Below, one piece after another: positions 24,101 to 32,322 of a DNA stretch of 64,000 nucleotides. Positions within the stretch are counted from its first letter, which is position 1, and each line of letters opens with the position of its first letter. A program made the position numbers and the translations under genes. This stretch comes from Tribonema minus. Lineage: Eukaryota; Sar; Xanthophyceae; Tribonematales; Tribonemataceae. The notes under the pieces were generated by a model. That model had not been told where the DNA came from. It saw nothing but the letters and a program-made list of their open reading frames with translations, and ran no database searches. The DNA is taken from NCBI GenBank assembly GCA_017506865.1, contig JAFCMP010000457.1, positions 124,001-188,000 of the forward strand. The letters are read 5' to 3'.

Positions 24101-27100
24101 AGCATTGCCGTTTGGCGCCCAGCGCACGTTTTCTGTTGCTCTTGAAGGCACAGTGAATACAGCCTTTTGCTACTGACATTGTCCTAGTGCTTCGCTGATG
24201 CTCAACATCGTGCAAACAGCTGCCTCCCCCCCTTCCCCCCCCCCTCCCCGCCCCGCTTCCTCAGGTGTGGACGCACTGGCCGGCGGCGCCGCGCTATGTG
24301 GCGCTCCTGTCGCAGTTCCGGATGCTCCTAGTCACGGGTCTGCAGCAGGGCGCGCCGTCGCAGCTCGCGGCGTGGGGCGTCGCGACAGACAGCCTCAGGA
24401 GCTTTGGCGTTCCGTGGGCACAGGTACGCCCCCCCCCCCCCCCCCCTCACCCCCCCCCCTTGCTTATGAAAGTACCCCCTACGCCGCCCTCCCGCGGGTA
24501 TCTGCGTCATGACCGCCTCGGCAAATGCTTGCGCCGCGGCGTACAAAGACATCATCACTTGGCAATTGGCGGTGGTGCTCATGATCTTGAAAATGTTTGT
24601 AACATAGTCAGACACTCTGCTCGCAGTACTGGACTGTAAAGAACTGAAGCGGTCTGAAGGATGCTCCTCGTGCAGAAATCAGCGCCCCCGATGCAGCACA
24701 TGGGCGTTGTTGCCACTGCAGTGGAGCGCGCTGTTGCCATTTTGTACAGAAAGTGCAATATGCCTGATACACATTGTCACCAAGGTGCACCAGGCTGGCG
24801 CTGACATTCAGGGTCGACACAAACTGGCCCCATACCTCAAAATATAGAAGTGTGCATACATGGCCCTATACATCCCAACCTGAACGTGCACAAACATTGT
24901 CGTTGGCGTGACTGACGTGTCAATTCAGTATCTGCCAGGGTCATGCTGATCATCACAGGCATGACGCACTGGGGGCGACCTTGAATGACGTGTCACTTCG
25001 GCAACTGCTAGGGTCACGCTGACAGCCAGAGGCATGACGCACTGGGGGCGACCTTGCGTCCATCTGTGCAGGGTCTGCTGGCTGGCGAGCCGGGCGGCGA
25101 CGGCAGCGGCGGAGCGGAATATGCCAGCCAATGTCTCATCTCCCTCGGGCACATCACTGCTGGCGTCAAGCATGCGTGCATGGCTGGTAACGAACCAAGG
25201 TAGGTCGGTTGGAACTAAGTTGTCGCCTGGGGCGCGTGATGTGCGCTGACGCTGTTTGACGGAATCGTAAACCTGCCACAGAGAAAATGCATGCTCTCTT
25301 CAAGTGAGCTTTGCACCCTTGGGAAGCACAATGTGAACAGTACAAAAACCACTAGCTTCAGCAACCTATTTATAAAAAGGATTTGTCTTTTTGAATGTCC
25401 AGCAGTAGTAAAACCCCTCGAGTGGAAACGCCCCGCTGCAAGGTTGATACAGCAGCAGCGGTCAAAAGCCTTTCGCCAGCAGTAGCACGCATGCCCTTGA
25501 TCCAGTAGCCAGTGGTCTGTAAGCAGCAGCAGCACTGATTTCTACATCAACGTAAAGGTCGCTTTTTACACACATCGTAATTCGTGTGCGACATCACATG
25601 CACACGTCATGGCGACAGCTTCTCACATGCATGTTCAAACCCCTGATCCTTTCCTGTAGTCTCGAAGCACCACACCGACGTTGCAGTGTTCGCACTTATG
25701 ACTACATATCATTCCCATGCTGCAGTGGTCGCTGGCACTGGTGACTGAAGTTCAACTTGCCTCTCCGCGTTGCAGCGCTGTGTTGCCCGCGGTATGCCAT
25801 GCGCGCCTTGCCCGGTTGCTGGACGTGCTAGGTGACATCGCAACTGCCATGGCTGGGCCCGCGGGCTGCGTCGCCGGTGAGTTCTCACCTCATACTTCAA
25901 GTACGATACTTCAATCACTGCTCCAAAGTGTAGTTGTAGCACTCGCTGCATACTCTTGCGCCCTTTCAAAATGACTTGGTTGAAGCCAGATATGTCTCAT
26001 CAGGCCGCACTGCTGCACACAGGTGCACAAATGTGGTAGTCTCACTCGATACAGTATGTATGTAGTCTTCTTACTCTTGAAAGTGGCTTGGTTCACGGGT
26101 GCGTGCGCCTGTGGCATTGGGCGAGCCAGCTGATAGTTAGTAAACCAGTTTTTTCATGTACAGATATTTCAGCGGACACGGATGCAGGCCGCGCCAAGGG
26201 TGCGAGTTGTCTGACACTTCAACTAAAACCTCAATTGTGTGCGTGTACGTGCAGCGGATGGGCGATGCTTCAGTGAGGTCATGACCGAGCTGTTGGCAGC
26301 TGCGCAGGCGAGCACTGACGCTGGGTGGAGCAGTGTTCCCAGGGCCCTTCAGCGACGCGCAATTTGGCAGGTCAGCAAACTGCTCCCCTCTCACCACTGC
26401 CGGGTCAAAGGTAATATTTGTCAGGGTTGAAGTGAGCAGTGCATTCTGTTGTGCATTTCATACGCCGTCAGCGTTGGTGGAGAGACGGTACCACAGTCTC
26501 TGCCGCGTTGGCAGGGTGGCTGTGCTCGGGCGAAGCATCACAAGCGGCAATTGCACTTGTAACTACATACTACCTGCCTACACAAGTGGCCGCACACGCC
26601 GGCCCCTCCCCTGCACGCAAGATGCCGGCTTGAGCAGCATGTTGCGGACAGGAGCGGCGCCGTGTCACCAGCGTACAACGTACGGCGGGCACACACTATT
26701 GGACTGAACCGGCAAGAAGAAATCATGTACCTCACGTGCCCAGCGGAGATGTCATTGCGCTGTGGGCGCATGCGCGGGCACGCGACCTAACCCTAACCCT
26801 AACCCCCCGTTGGACCTGACCCGGCCCGTGACAGCACTGGCACCCGGGCCTTTACCCTTCGCGCAGTGTGTCGCACACACGATGCTGCAGCAGTGCATAT
26901 CACTTGGCCATCGTAGAAGCATCTGCTGTCTGCTCAGGGCTGCGCACGCTGACGCAGCCGCCTCAGAGCGTGAACCTCACTTCGCCGAGCGCAGCGTGGC
27001 GGGAGTGTCACTCCGGGCCACTTCAGCCAACACCCAAAACGAACTTCAGCAGTTCAGCATTGTATGGCGCGCGGCGGCGCCGATGATGGCAATTCGATGC

Positions 27101-30100
27101 GTCCAGCGCTTGACGTCAGGGGCAGCCACCAACGCTTCCACTGAGTTGTCGTAACGGTATTGTTGCTCAAACCTGGTTGACTTGCTTGAGTTTAAAAATT
27201 GAACATGGGCCTCGTCTCCCGCAGCAGTCTGTGAACTCAGCATTCTGCTGCCATGCCGCTGCCGCTCTCGTGCAGACACTGCGATGCTGCCGCGCCGTGC
27301 TGCTGTGCCCGCCGCATTGCAGACTCACAGCAACGCCGCGTCGCCGCTGCTGCTTTGCGTCTGCGGCCAATGTTGCTGTGCCCGCCGCACTGCGTGACTC
27401 ACAGTGACGCTGTTTCGTCGCTGCCGCTTTTGCGTCTGCGGCCATGTTGCCCTCCGCATTACGTGACTCAAAGTAATGCTGCGTCGCTGCTGTTGCGCAC
27501 TGCGATGCGGCCACGCCGGGCTGCTCTGGCCGCTGCATTGCATGACTCGCAGTAACGCTGTGTCGGCGCTGCCGCTTTTGTGCGTGACTCGTACAGTAAT
27601 GCCGTGTCGCCGCTGCCGCTGTTGCGCAGACGCTGCGGTGCTGCCGGGCCGTGCTGCTGTGGTTTGCGGACATTGACGCGGTGCTCGCAGAAGATGTCAG
27701 CGATCTGGCACCGCTCAGGTGCGCCGCACGTGATGACGAAATAAACTAGCATCTCGCTGGCTGTTTGCCTGGCATTGATCTGTACTTTATCAGCTCAAAG
27801 CCACAACTGTAGCGGCATGCCATGATAAATTTGGATGGCGTCTGGGCACAGTCGCTTTGTCTGTTGTGCCACTGGTGTGCCACCCTTTGATGGCACGTGG
27901 GAAGCATTGGGAGTTTTTCAAGTTCAGGGAGTCACCAAGAGTGGATACTTGCGCGGCATGGGAGGTCTTCAGGTGCTGTGACGTGTTGGCACACGAGCAT
28001 CTCGCGTGTCGTGTGTACAGTTGGGCATGCAGCGCTCTCAAAACTTGTCAGAGGCGTCAGGTTCACTTGTTTATATCGAGTTTCAGACATAATCTGACAT
28101 GCCTCATCACTATTCCTTGCCACCGAAGCCCAATTGCATCCGCAAGTACCTGTAGGGCTGCAGAGGAGAGCTGCCTCCTGGCCCTAGCCGCCATTGGCCA
28201 GCTGCATAGTATTAAAATTGGTACGCAACAATCTTTTGCTCCAGTACTAGTGCACATGAGCCATAACCCACGGCTGACGCACCCTCCAACGACTCTTCAT
28301 CTCGGCCGCCGCTGAATCGTGTGTGTGTAGTGCTGCGGAAGAGCGCTGCCTCTTGGCCCTGGCCGCCATCGGCCAACTCCATGCGGCTGCGCTGGCGCAG
28401 GACGACGAAGAGCCGGAGGGCATGCTTGACGCCGTCGCGGCGATGGTGGAGGGCGACTACGAGGCAGCAGGTGACACACCGCAGTTGAAGTAGCATGCAT
28501 AGTTGAAGTTGGCTGACAAGTGTCAGGTAGCGAGGACCGCGCCAGATGTTGAAGTTTATCCCACGGAGAGCTGCCAATTGCCACTCCCTTCCACCTGACG
28601 AAGTACTGGCGAATTCGTGCAGAGCACAAGGCTCTTCCTTTTACGCATTTGGAAGACCCAAGCAATAGATTGCCGACGACCGGGGTGGTGGCCATAAAGA
28701 GCACGACAGTTCTGTACTTTCATTAATTCTCGCTCAGGGCGCGACAAAGCCCAGATGAATGGTTTCCTAAGCTTGCTGCAGCTTGCTGTACGGAATCTAC
28801 ATGTCGTGTGACAGCCTGAAAGTGTCTCAATGACAAGTACTCAAGTACTCAAACGCTGCCGCCCCCAAAGTTCTGTACTTCTGAAGTACACCATGCCTGA
28901 GTTGCGTGCAGAAGACGCGTGAGGCGATGGGTCCGGTCCACTACAAACCTGTTCAACAATGTTAGTTCCTTTAATCGTCCCTTTACCTATTATGGTTTTA
29001 GGTGTATTTGCAAGTTCAATCCAAGCACTAATTTTTTCCACTCTTGCTGCGGCATATATTGCGGAAGCAGTAGAAGGACATGACGTTAGGGTAAGGGTTA
29101 GGACTAGGTGCCGTCAGCCTCTCATGCACATTGCTCGCCGCTGCTCAGCCGACGTGGCAGGGTCACTGGGCGCCCAATGCGAATCGCCGACACATGTCAG
29201 CCCCACAGCAACCTCGCCTGCTGCCGATGCTTAGCGCGAGTTTCTAGGCATTGACGCTTTCAGACGTGCGTGCAAGCGCATCCACTTGAATTGGGTGACG
29301 CCTGCCGCACGACAAACCTGAGCATCACACTCTCGCAACGCCACTAGCGTTGTCGTGCGCGATTTGCCTGGCGCGGCTGCCACGGGCGCCGGCGCTCGCT
29401 ATTCGCTGGCGCTCGCTGTTCGATGCTGCGCGCCGCCTGGCGGCGAAGGTTGTTTACTGCTGCAACACACGTACAGCATGCCCCGCATGCACGCCACACA
29501 CACACCTACACTTTTTGCTACGGCGCTCTAGACAACGCTCAAAGCGCGCCATCACCGCCGGCCCTCTCTGTCTCTCTGTGCCGGCTCTCTCTCTCTCTGT
29601 GCCCGCTGCAGACGGGTCGAGCGATGACGCGTCCCCCCCCGACGCAGCCTTCCAAAACGAGCCCTCAGCGCCGGCTTCGCAGCAGCAGCAGCAGCGGTCG
29701 CGCAGCAACTCGCCACCGCCGTCCAAGGGCGACGCCAGAGCGCTGCTGCAGCAGCAGCACAGGCGCAGCAGCGGCGGCAGCACCGCAGCGTTCCGCCACG
29801 TGGAGGGCGCGCGCGGGTACCTGGTGGTCATGTGCCCGCTGCTGCTGCGCGCGCTGGCGACGCGCAGCAGGCCCGTCAGGTGAGCGCGTGACAGTGCTCA
29901 GCAGGCTTGTTGAAGAAGCCCCGCTTGCCTCGCAGTTTTGCGCCCGCCTTTTTGGTGAGTGGTGCTGCTGCTGTTGGTGCTGCGGTCAGGCAGTGTGCAG
30001 GTGGCCGATCAGGTGAGTGCGTGGTAGAGCGCAGCACTGTGCTGACGCAACAATGCTGCTGATTCTACTTCAGCAGTGCTGGCATGCACAGCAGGTCTGC

Positions 30101-31138
30101 CTATCAAGGTCCGTCGCGGCGCTCAAGTGTTGTTTTCTGATGCCGCCAAGGCGGTGGCAGCAGGGCTTCTTTGCGCCTTCATCCGCAGGATACATTTGGC
30201 TGCCATGGATTACTTGTGTTGTTTTCTGATGCCGCCAAGGCGGTGGCAGCAGGGCTTCTTTGCGCCTTCATCCGCAGGATACATTTGGCTGCCATGGATT
30301 ACTTACTTGTATGCATTTGGGCGAGCACTCAATCGCGCATCTCTCCGCTATGCACTATTTGGCATGGTCTCCATGCTTTCAGAACATAGCTGTACCCACT
30401 GCGGCGCCGCAGCAGCGCTCGCTTGAACAGCTCTATAAATATCCGCTTGGCCCAATGGTGTTGCACACTAATGATGCCGATGGTTTGCAGTGATTGCGAC
30501 CCTGATGCGACCACTAAGCATGTTGCACTGCACACCTGCGCTTCCGCACGAGTCTATTGGTACATGCAATCACACCACAGCAAGTGTGGCCACCGATGCC
30601 GCAGCATCAGAAACGCTGGCGGACATCTGCGAGCTGCGAGAGCGTCATGTCGGGATGCAGTCTATTTGAACTTTTTCACTGCTGCGACAGTATTCCGATG
30701 CGTGACATGCACACGAATCCATCTCACATTACTGCTCTTATGCGGCCAAGCGCTGGTGGGTCGTTAAGGGCAGCCCTTCCATTCTAGCCTACCAGCTACC
30801 CTGCTGCAGCTGCGTGCCCTACACTTGCTGTACGGCACCAGTCAAGAAGCGATGCACGTACTGCTCCCCCCTCTGGACTCTCCGCCAAAAATACACATTC
30901 CAAGGCCTGTTCCCCCTTCGTCCACAAAAGGCCTCTTCCCCCTTCATCTCACAATGTTGACCGCGCCGCGCTCGCATGCGTCAGGGAGGCCGCCGCGTCG
31001 CTGCTGAGCACTGCGGACATACCGGGCACGATCCGCGGCCTGCAACTTCAAGTGGAGGCCATGGCGGCGACCATCGCGCGGCTCCGTGGCGAGCGCGACG
31101 AGCTTCGCAGCAAGCAGCTTGCAGACTCGTTCTTCTAG
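1..31138 (+). CDS. MON2: MON2-like trafficking scaffold, multi-exon, 5'-partial
   Basis: Large HEAT-like protein of the MON2 family, relatives of the Sec7 ARF-GEFs without the GEF domain, acting at the trans-Golgi/endosome. Exons: <1-221, 1146-1228, 2404-2504, 3123-3274, 4531-4692, 5934-6044, 6674-6759, 7785-7892, 9090-9174, 12129-12233, 13181-13246, 14669-14800, 15462-15571, 16379-16442, 16811-16903, 17412-17495, 18063-18140, 18675-18800, 19545-19622, 20640-20800, 21367-21489, 22092-22170, 22229-22358, 23168-23308, 23754-23909, 24265-24423, 25072-25199, 25776-25876, 26255-26370, 27630-27718, about 28337-28470, 29612-29879, 30985-31138 (stop TAG). Diagnostic pieces are [11 protein letters not shown] (exon 15462) and [19 protein letters not shown] (exon 18063), plus the matching order of blocks along the family. 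Phases agree except at 22170/22229 (one base off) and the start near 28337. Three introns start with GC. About 1,325 residues lie in the window; the N-terminal third is missing. The last exon is coiled-coil-like. Exon 25072 is the least certain. Confidence 0.88.
811..841. repeat. Interstitial telomere-like array (TTAGGG)
   Basis: About five TTAGGG/TTTAGG units in the intron after the first MON2 exon. Same orientation as the array at 13964. Confidence 0.85.
1307..1475 (+). repeat. Two donor-side exon-edge ghosts of MON2 exon 1146-1228
   Basis: The real exon ends GGGCATCGAACAGGGCAT before gtaagtattgg. Diverged copies of this exon tail plus donor recur at about 1307-1345 (GGGCATTTGAACGGGGCAT then gtatgtattg) and 1447-1475 (GGGCGTTGAACAGGGCAT then gtgtgc), so the intron holds two decoy donors. 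Confidence 0.75.
1515..1540. repeat. Interstitial telomere-like array (CCCTAA)
   Basis: Four CCCTAA units, inverted relative to the array at 811, in the same region of MON2 introns. Confidence 0.85.
2268..2295 (+). repeat. Acceptor-side ghost of MON2 exon 2404-2504
   Basis: The string ggcaggtatgcctacatgac occurs here and again at the real acceptor (2399-2418). The flanks are also related (catgcgcaaa...gtgtc precedes both), so about 130 bp spanning the 3' splice site was tandemly duplicated. Confidence 0.75.
3358..3510. repeat. Tandem duplication, about 84 bp unit, two copies
   Basis: The segments beginning tggtgagcttcgattcag at about 3364 and 3450 are near copies, both followed by a tgccgccgtgaa block. 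They lie in a MON2 intron. Confidence 0.65.
5580..5930. repeat. Tandem duplication, about 170 bp unit, two copies
   Basis: Two copies share cgcaatgttgacaggtcc, a gatgtccac block and ctggccctgtgctgagcgct. They sit just upstream of the exon starting at 5934, inside a MON2 intron. Confidence 0.65.
6418..6573. repeat. Near-perfect direct tandem repeat, 77 bp unit
   Basis: Two adjacent copies, both starting gatgccatgtgtttgccgta, differ at about one base (catata versus catgta). They lie in the MON2 intron before exon 6674. The near-identity points to a recent duplication. Confidence 0.85.
8644..8800. repeat. Degenerate telomere-like tract (CCCTAA variants)
   Basis: Three clusters of CCCTAA with variants such as CCCTAT and CTCTAACCCC, separated by a repeated ctgcccctgcccctga block. 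It lies in the long MON2 intron before exon 9090. Confidence 0.75.
8863..8893 (+). repeat. Acceptor-side ghost of MON2 exon 9090-9174
   Basis: A gcagcaagccgctgcgcaatg block followed by ggtgcgcgctct mirrors the real acceptor and exon start at 9086-9122 (gcagtaagccgttgcgcgac, then ggtgcgcgctct). Decoy acceptor about 225 bp upstream of the real one. Confidence 0.7.
8891..9030 (+). repeat. Dispersed repeat family 1, copy 1
   Basis: About 140 bp element starting near gccagcctaccagctgg and ending ccaaggcccgttc. Related copies are at 30784-30919 (plus) and 53597-53747 (minus). No coding capacity; it may be a SINE- or MITE-like element. No clear terminal repeats were seen. Confidence 0.65.
9187..9620. 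repeat. Tandem duplication, about 245 bp unit, with inner 24 bp repeat
   Basis: Blocks cacgctgtt(c/g)aagtttt and cagcgatcgtacggtctcgg occur near 9187-9260 and 9431-9510. Inside the first unit a 24 bp motif (tgctgtttcaacggcaaac...) is repeated twice at 9312-9360. It lies in the 2.95 kb MON2 intron after exon 9090-9174. Confidence 0.7.
9640..11990. other. Remaining part of a 2.95 kb MON2 intron, no gene seen
   Basis: No conserved exon was found between 9174 and 12129; the flanking exons join in phase 0 and match adjacent family segments. The stretch holds low-order repeats (for example two related cacgcgcgctttt blocks near 11090 and 11221) and several short open frames without recognisable homology. 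Confidence 0.5.
12036..12080 (+). repeat. Acceptor-side ghost of MON2 exon 12129-12233
   Basis: tgccgaattgcaggcgcgattgcaagcc-type sequence here repeats the real junction 80 bases downstream (catgtcgcaggcgcggttacaagcc). The upstream gtccaccgtgtg / gtccgccgtgtg is repeated too, so a unit of about 80 bp was duplicated. Confidence 0.75.
12345..12748 (+). pseudogene. Remnant resembling the C-terminus of RHS/Crinkler-type proteins
   Basis: One frame reads about 130 codons to a stop at 12746-12748, interrupted by an in-frame TGA at 12431-12433. Its base use is less GC-rich than nearby exons. Visible blocks are [19 protein letters not shown] and [16 protein letters not shown]. In RHS and Crinkler (CRN) proteins the C-terminal REase-like region commonly shows a similar 'lyvP.s.nfP.iDa' strand and a late 'lyFvvPp....F' strand; that is family knowledge applied by eye. 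The remnant lies within the GC-AG intron of MON2 between exons 12129-12233 and 13181-13246, on the same strand. No N-terminal targeting domain is present. It could be an unrelated transposon-borne gene. Confidence 0.4.
13456..13500 (+). repeat. Donor-side ghost of MON2 exon 13181-13246
   Basis: gttgcacaggcaaataaccagttgcatcagg repeats, in diverged form, the real GC donor junction at 13239-13270 (gttgcacag then gcaagtcaccagttac). Thus even the GC donor was copied. Confidence 0.65.
13964..14006. repeat. Interstitial telomere-like array (TTAGGG)
   Basis: Six TTAGGG-type units with TTTAGG and TTATGG variants, directly before the 171 bp tandem duplication. Confidence 0.85.
14019..14660. repeat. 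Exact 171 bp tandem duplication followed by diverged copies
   Basis: Units at 14019-14189 and 14190-14360 are essentially identical (start tacacccacatgcgtgcttc). Two or more diverged partial units continue to about 14660, sharing atgcgcgtctc and ctgcagtcagc blocks. It fills the MON2 intron up to the acceptor of exon 14669. Confidence 0.85.
14874..15005 (+). repeat. Donor-side ghost of MON2 exon 14669-14800
   Basis: The last 54 bases of the exon plus gtgagtca are repeated 127 bp downstream with only a few changes; ccgccggtggaggtgccgac is identical in both. The following intron text (tgtcaacttcaat... aatattctgg) is duplicated as well. The copy lacks an upstream AG, so it is unlikely to be a separate exon. 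Confidence 0.88.
15433..15450. repeat. Short telomere-like tract before the acceptor of exon 15462
   Basis: ccctaaccctaaacgtaacc lies 10 bases upstream of the acceptor and forms part of its pyrimidine tract. Confidence 0.6.
18830..18952 (+). repeat. Dispersed repeat family 2, copy 1
   Basis: Centre gggcgcaaaaacgcccaga is a small inverted repeat (GGGC...GCCC). It is followed by a block ending gaaacctgaaagcgcctcaa, paralleled at 28721-28832 and, inverted, at 37901-38000. Located in a MON2 intron. Confidence 0.6.
19626..20170 (+). repeat. CTAGGG minisatellite with donor ghosts of MON2 exon 19545-19622
   Basis: The intron is a mosaic of CTAGGG/TTAGGG-like units and repeated copies of the exon tail plus donor. 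Copies of gggcg(c/t)gacggcctgag...ctgcgcaggt are at about 19687, 19828 and 20067, with a broken one at 19957. Several are followed by the same gacaactagggttagcacac text found after one another, giving a period of roughly 130 bp. Confidence 0.85.
20430..20478 (+). repeat. Acceptor-side ghost of MON2 exon 20640-20800
   Basis: cag then gcgcgcgtcagcgccgacatgtcggtggtgaacggcgcgctgca-type sequence matches the real exon start at 20640 with few changes, 210 bp upstream. Both have an AG in place, so this is a credible decoy acceptor. Confidence 0.85.
20884..21068 (+). repeat. Two donor-side ghosts of MON2 exon 20640-20800
   Basis: The exon tail gtggcgcgcgatgcgcgacg ccaccag is repeated at 20895-20922, followed by gtaggc, and more weakly at about 21042-21066 (gcgatgccaccag). 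This exon therefore has ghosts on both sides. Confidence 0.85.
22359..22900 (+). repeat. Four donor-side ghosts of MON2 exon 22229-22358
   Basis: The exon tail (ggcagctgcggcgcacgggaacggg then gacacacg) plus donor gtatgcgtgta recurs near 22455-22500, 22590-22640, 22715-22765 and 22850-22900, with periods of about 130-150 bp. Between the copies a block with tacttgtgattcaaagttcaaagcagtag also recurs. Confidence 0.88.
23704..23760 (+). promoter_or_regulatory. Poly-C polypyrimidine tract and acceptor of exon 23754
   Basis: A run of about 20 C followed by a mixed pyrimidine tract ends at the CAG of exon 23754. Similar C-runs precede exons 24265 and 45101, suggesting C-only tracts are tolerated as polypyrimidine tracts here. 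Confidence 0.6.
24950..25070. repeat. Tandem duplication, about 80 bp unit, in a MON2 intron
   Basis: Two copies of ggcatgacgcactgggggcg accttg, each preceded by a tgacgtgtcaa/ttc block, lie directly before the acceptor of exon 25072. Confidence 0.8.
26785..26808. repeat. Interstitial telomere-like array (CCCTAA)
   Basis: Three CCCTAA units in the MON2 intron after exon 26255-26370. Confidence 0.8.
27276..27629 (+). repeat. Acceptor-side ghost array of MON2 exon 27630-27718
   Basis: The real junction is gttgcgcag then acgctgcggtgctgccgggc. Degenerate versions recur about every 70-90 bp from 27276 (cagacactgcgatgctgccg) through 27485 (gttgcgcactgcgatgcggc), each with ctgcattgc/gactc(a/g)cagtaa linker text. 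About five copies are visible. Confidence 0.8.
28161..28206 (+). repeat. Acceptor-side ghost of the MON2 exon near 28337
   Basis: ctgcag then aggagagctgcctcctggcc and gccgccattggccagctgca closely match the exon starting near 28337. This upstream copy has a proper CAG acceptor while the downstream, longer copy has gcggaag, so which start is used is uncertain. Confidence 0.75.
28721..28832 (+). repeat. Dispersed repeat family 2, copy 2
   Basis: attaattctcgctcagggcg, then a gcccagatga core, then ggaatctacatgtcgtgtga and a cctgaaagtgtctcaatg end. The inverted copy at 37901-38000 matches over about 100 bp. Confidence 0.75.
28957..29084 (+). pseudogene. atpI: Plastid atpI fragment inserted in a nuclear intron (NUPT)
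   Basis: About 42 codons of AT-rich sequence read as the C-terminus of the plastid ATP synthase subunit a (CF0-IV): [20 protein letters not shown] followed by [20 protein letters not shown]. In the intact plastid protein this is the last membrane helix pair, and the protein ends shortly after the GH. The frame is undamaged to that point, so the transfer is probably recent. The fragment lies in the MON2 intron before exon 29612 and is followed directly by telomere-like gttagggtaagggttagg. Upstream homology begins abruptly at about 28957. It cannot be functional alone. Confidence 0.85.
29088..29107. repeat. Telomere-like tract abutting the atpI fragment
   Basis: gttagggtaagggttagg immediately follows the plastid-derived sequence. 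Confidence 0.6.
30127..30304. repeat. Exact 89 bp tandem duplication
   Basis: Units at 30127-30215 and 30216-30304 (start gtgttgttttctgatgccgc) appear identical. The length is not a multiple of three, and the pair lies in the last MON2 intron. Confidence 0.9.
30784..30919 (+). repeat. Dispersed repeat family 1, copy 2
   Basis: From tagcctaccagctaccctgc to ccaaggcctgttc; related to 8891-9030 and inverted at 53597-53747. It lies about 65 bp upstream of the last MON2 acceptor. Confidence 0.7.
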
Positions 31139-32322
31139 GCGCAAGGGACCCGGCGCGGCGCACTGACACGGAAAGGGCAGCGCATCCCGCAGCGGCAACG
31201 GCGGCGGCGGCGCTCTCGACTGTCGCGATGAGTGTCACACGTGTCACAGCAGCAGCAGAAGCGGATATGCCGCATATCGACCCCCTCTCCCCCCTCACCG
31301 TGCCGCAGGTCAAGCTGTGATCTGCACTCGTTCACGGTTCTGGTGGCAGCCTCCTGTCAAAGGTTCCTAGGGACGCCGCCTGGAGCTGGTGTGCCGAACT
31401 TCTTGTGCTGCTGGTGTGTAAATTGAGTACACAACTTCATGGAAGCGGCTGTGTGCAGAACGGTGGCAGCCCAAGTGGGCGCTACTTCTGCCGGCCACAC
31501 AATCACAATTGCATTACCACAGACTTCACCCCTGGCCCCAGGTCATTGATTAATGTATGCTGGTGTCTGTTGTTACGAGTCACTGCAGCGCATAGCGTCA
31601 GTGGCCAGTGGCAATGAGTGTGATGCTGACTCTACAGCGCTGCTTGCCTCTCGCCTTGCCAACTGGGCTTTGTTTTGCCCCACAATTGCTCCGATCATGA
31701 CGCACTTGAATTGCTTTTAAGGTTTGCATGACATGCTGCATGGAGTGGAGTTTCATGTTTGGCATTTCGGCAATTGCCTCAACTTGAAGATTCTGTTCAA
31801 AAGCCGCAACTGCTGCTGCCCACTATACATGACGCAGCTTGAAAGAACTGAAATTGGGTGATGCAACCGCCACACTGACAGTTGCCGGACTGGGTGCCAT
31901 ATTGTAGGAAGTTCAACACTTTTCAACTGGGTGCATGCCAAGGGTGAGAGTACTTGCTGCCTTGCAATGTACTGTGGTACCCCGCCCAGAATTCCGGGGG
32001 CAGCAGACTTTCAACATGAGCATGATCATGACGTGCAATTGTGTGGCATGTGCCAAATGCTAACAGTTTGCTATTTAAGGGAGAGGACCCACTGCGAGTG
32101 AATCGAGACGTGCCAGTGGGTACGTGAACGGACAAACGGACGCGGGAAAAAAAAAAAGGTCCTGGACATGCGGGTGATTGTTTTTTTGTATACTTCGAAG
32201 TACATTTACGAAGAAAAGCAGCACCTGCACCTGCCTTTGTACATGATGTTGTCAAAGGCAATCGATGGCATAACGTTGGTGACCGCATTGCATTCTGCAC
32301 CCGAGGCACGTGCTGATGATGA
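31139..32322. other. Intergenic region between convergent MON2 and PPR-SMR 3' ends
   Basis: No convincing coding sequence. A tgtaa occurs about 280 bp after the MON2 stop (31417), but no family-wide poly(A) signal can be claimed. It contains an A-run at 32150-32158 and a tacttcgaagta palindrome at 32191. Confidence 0.5.
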
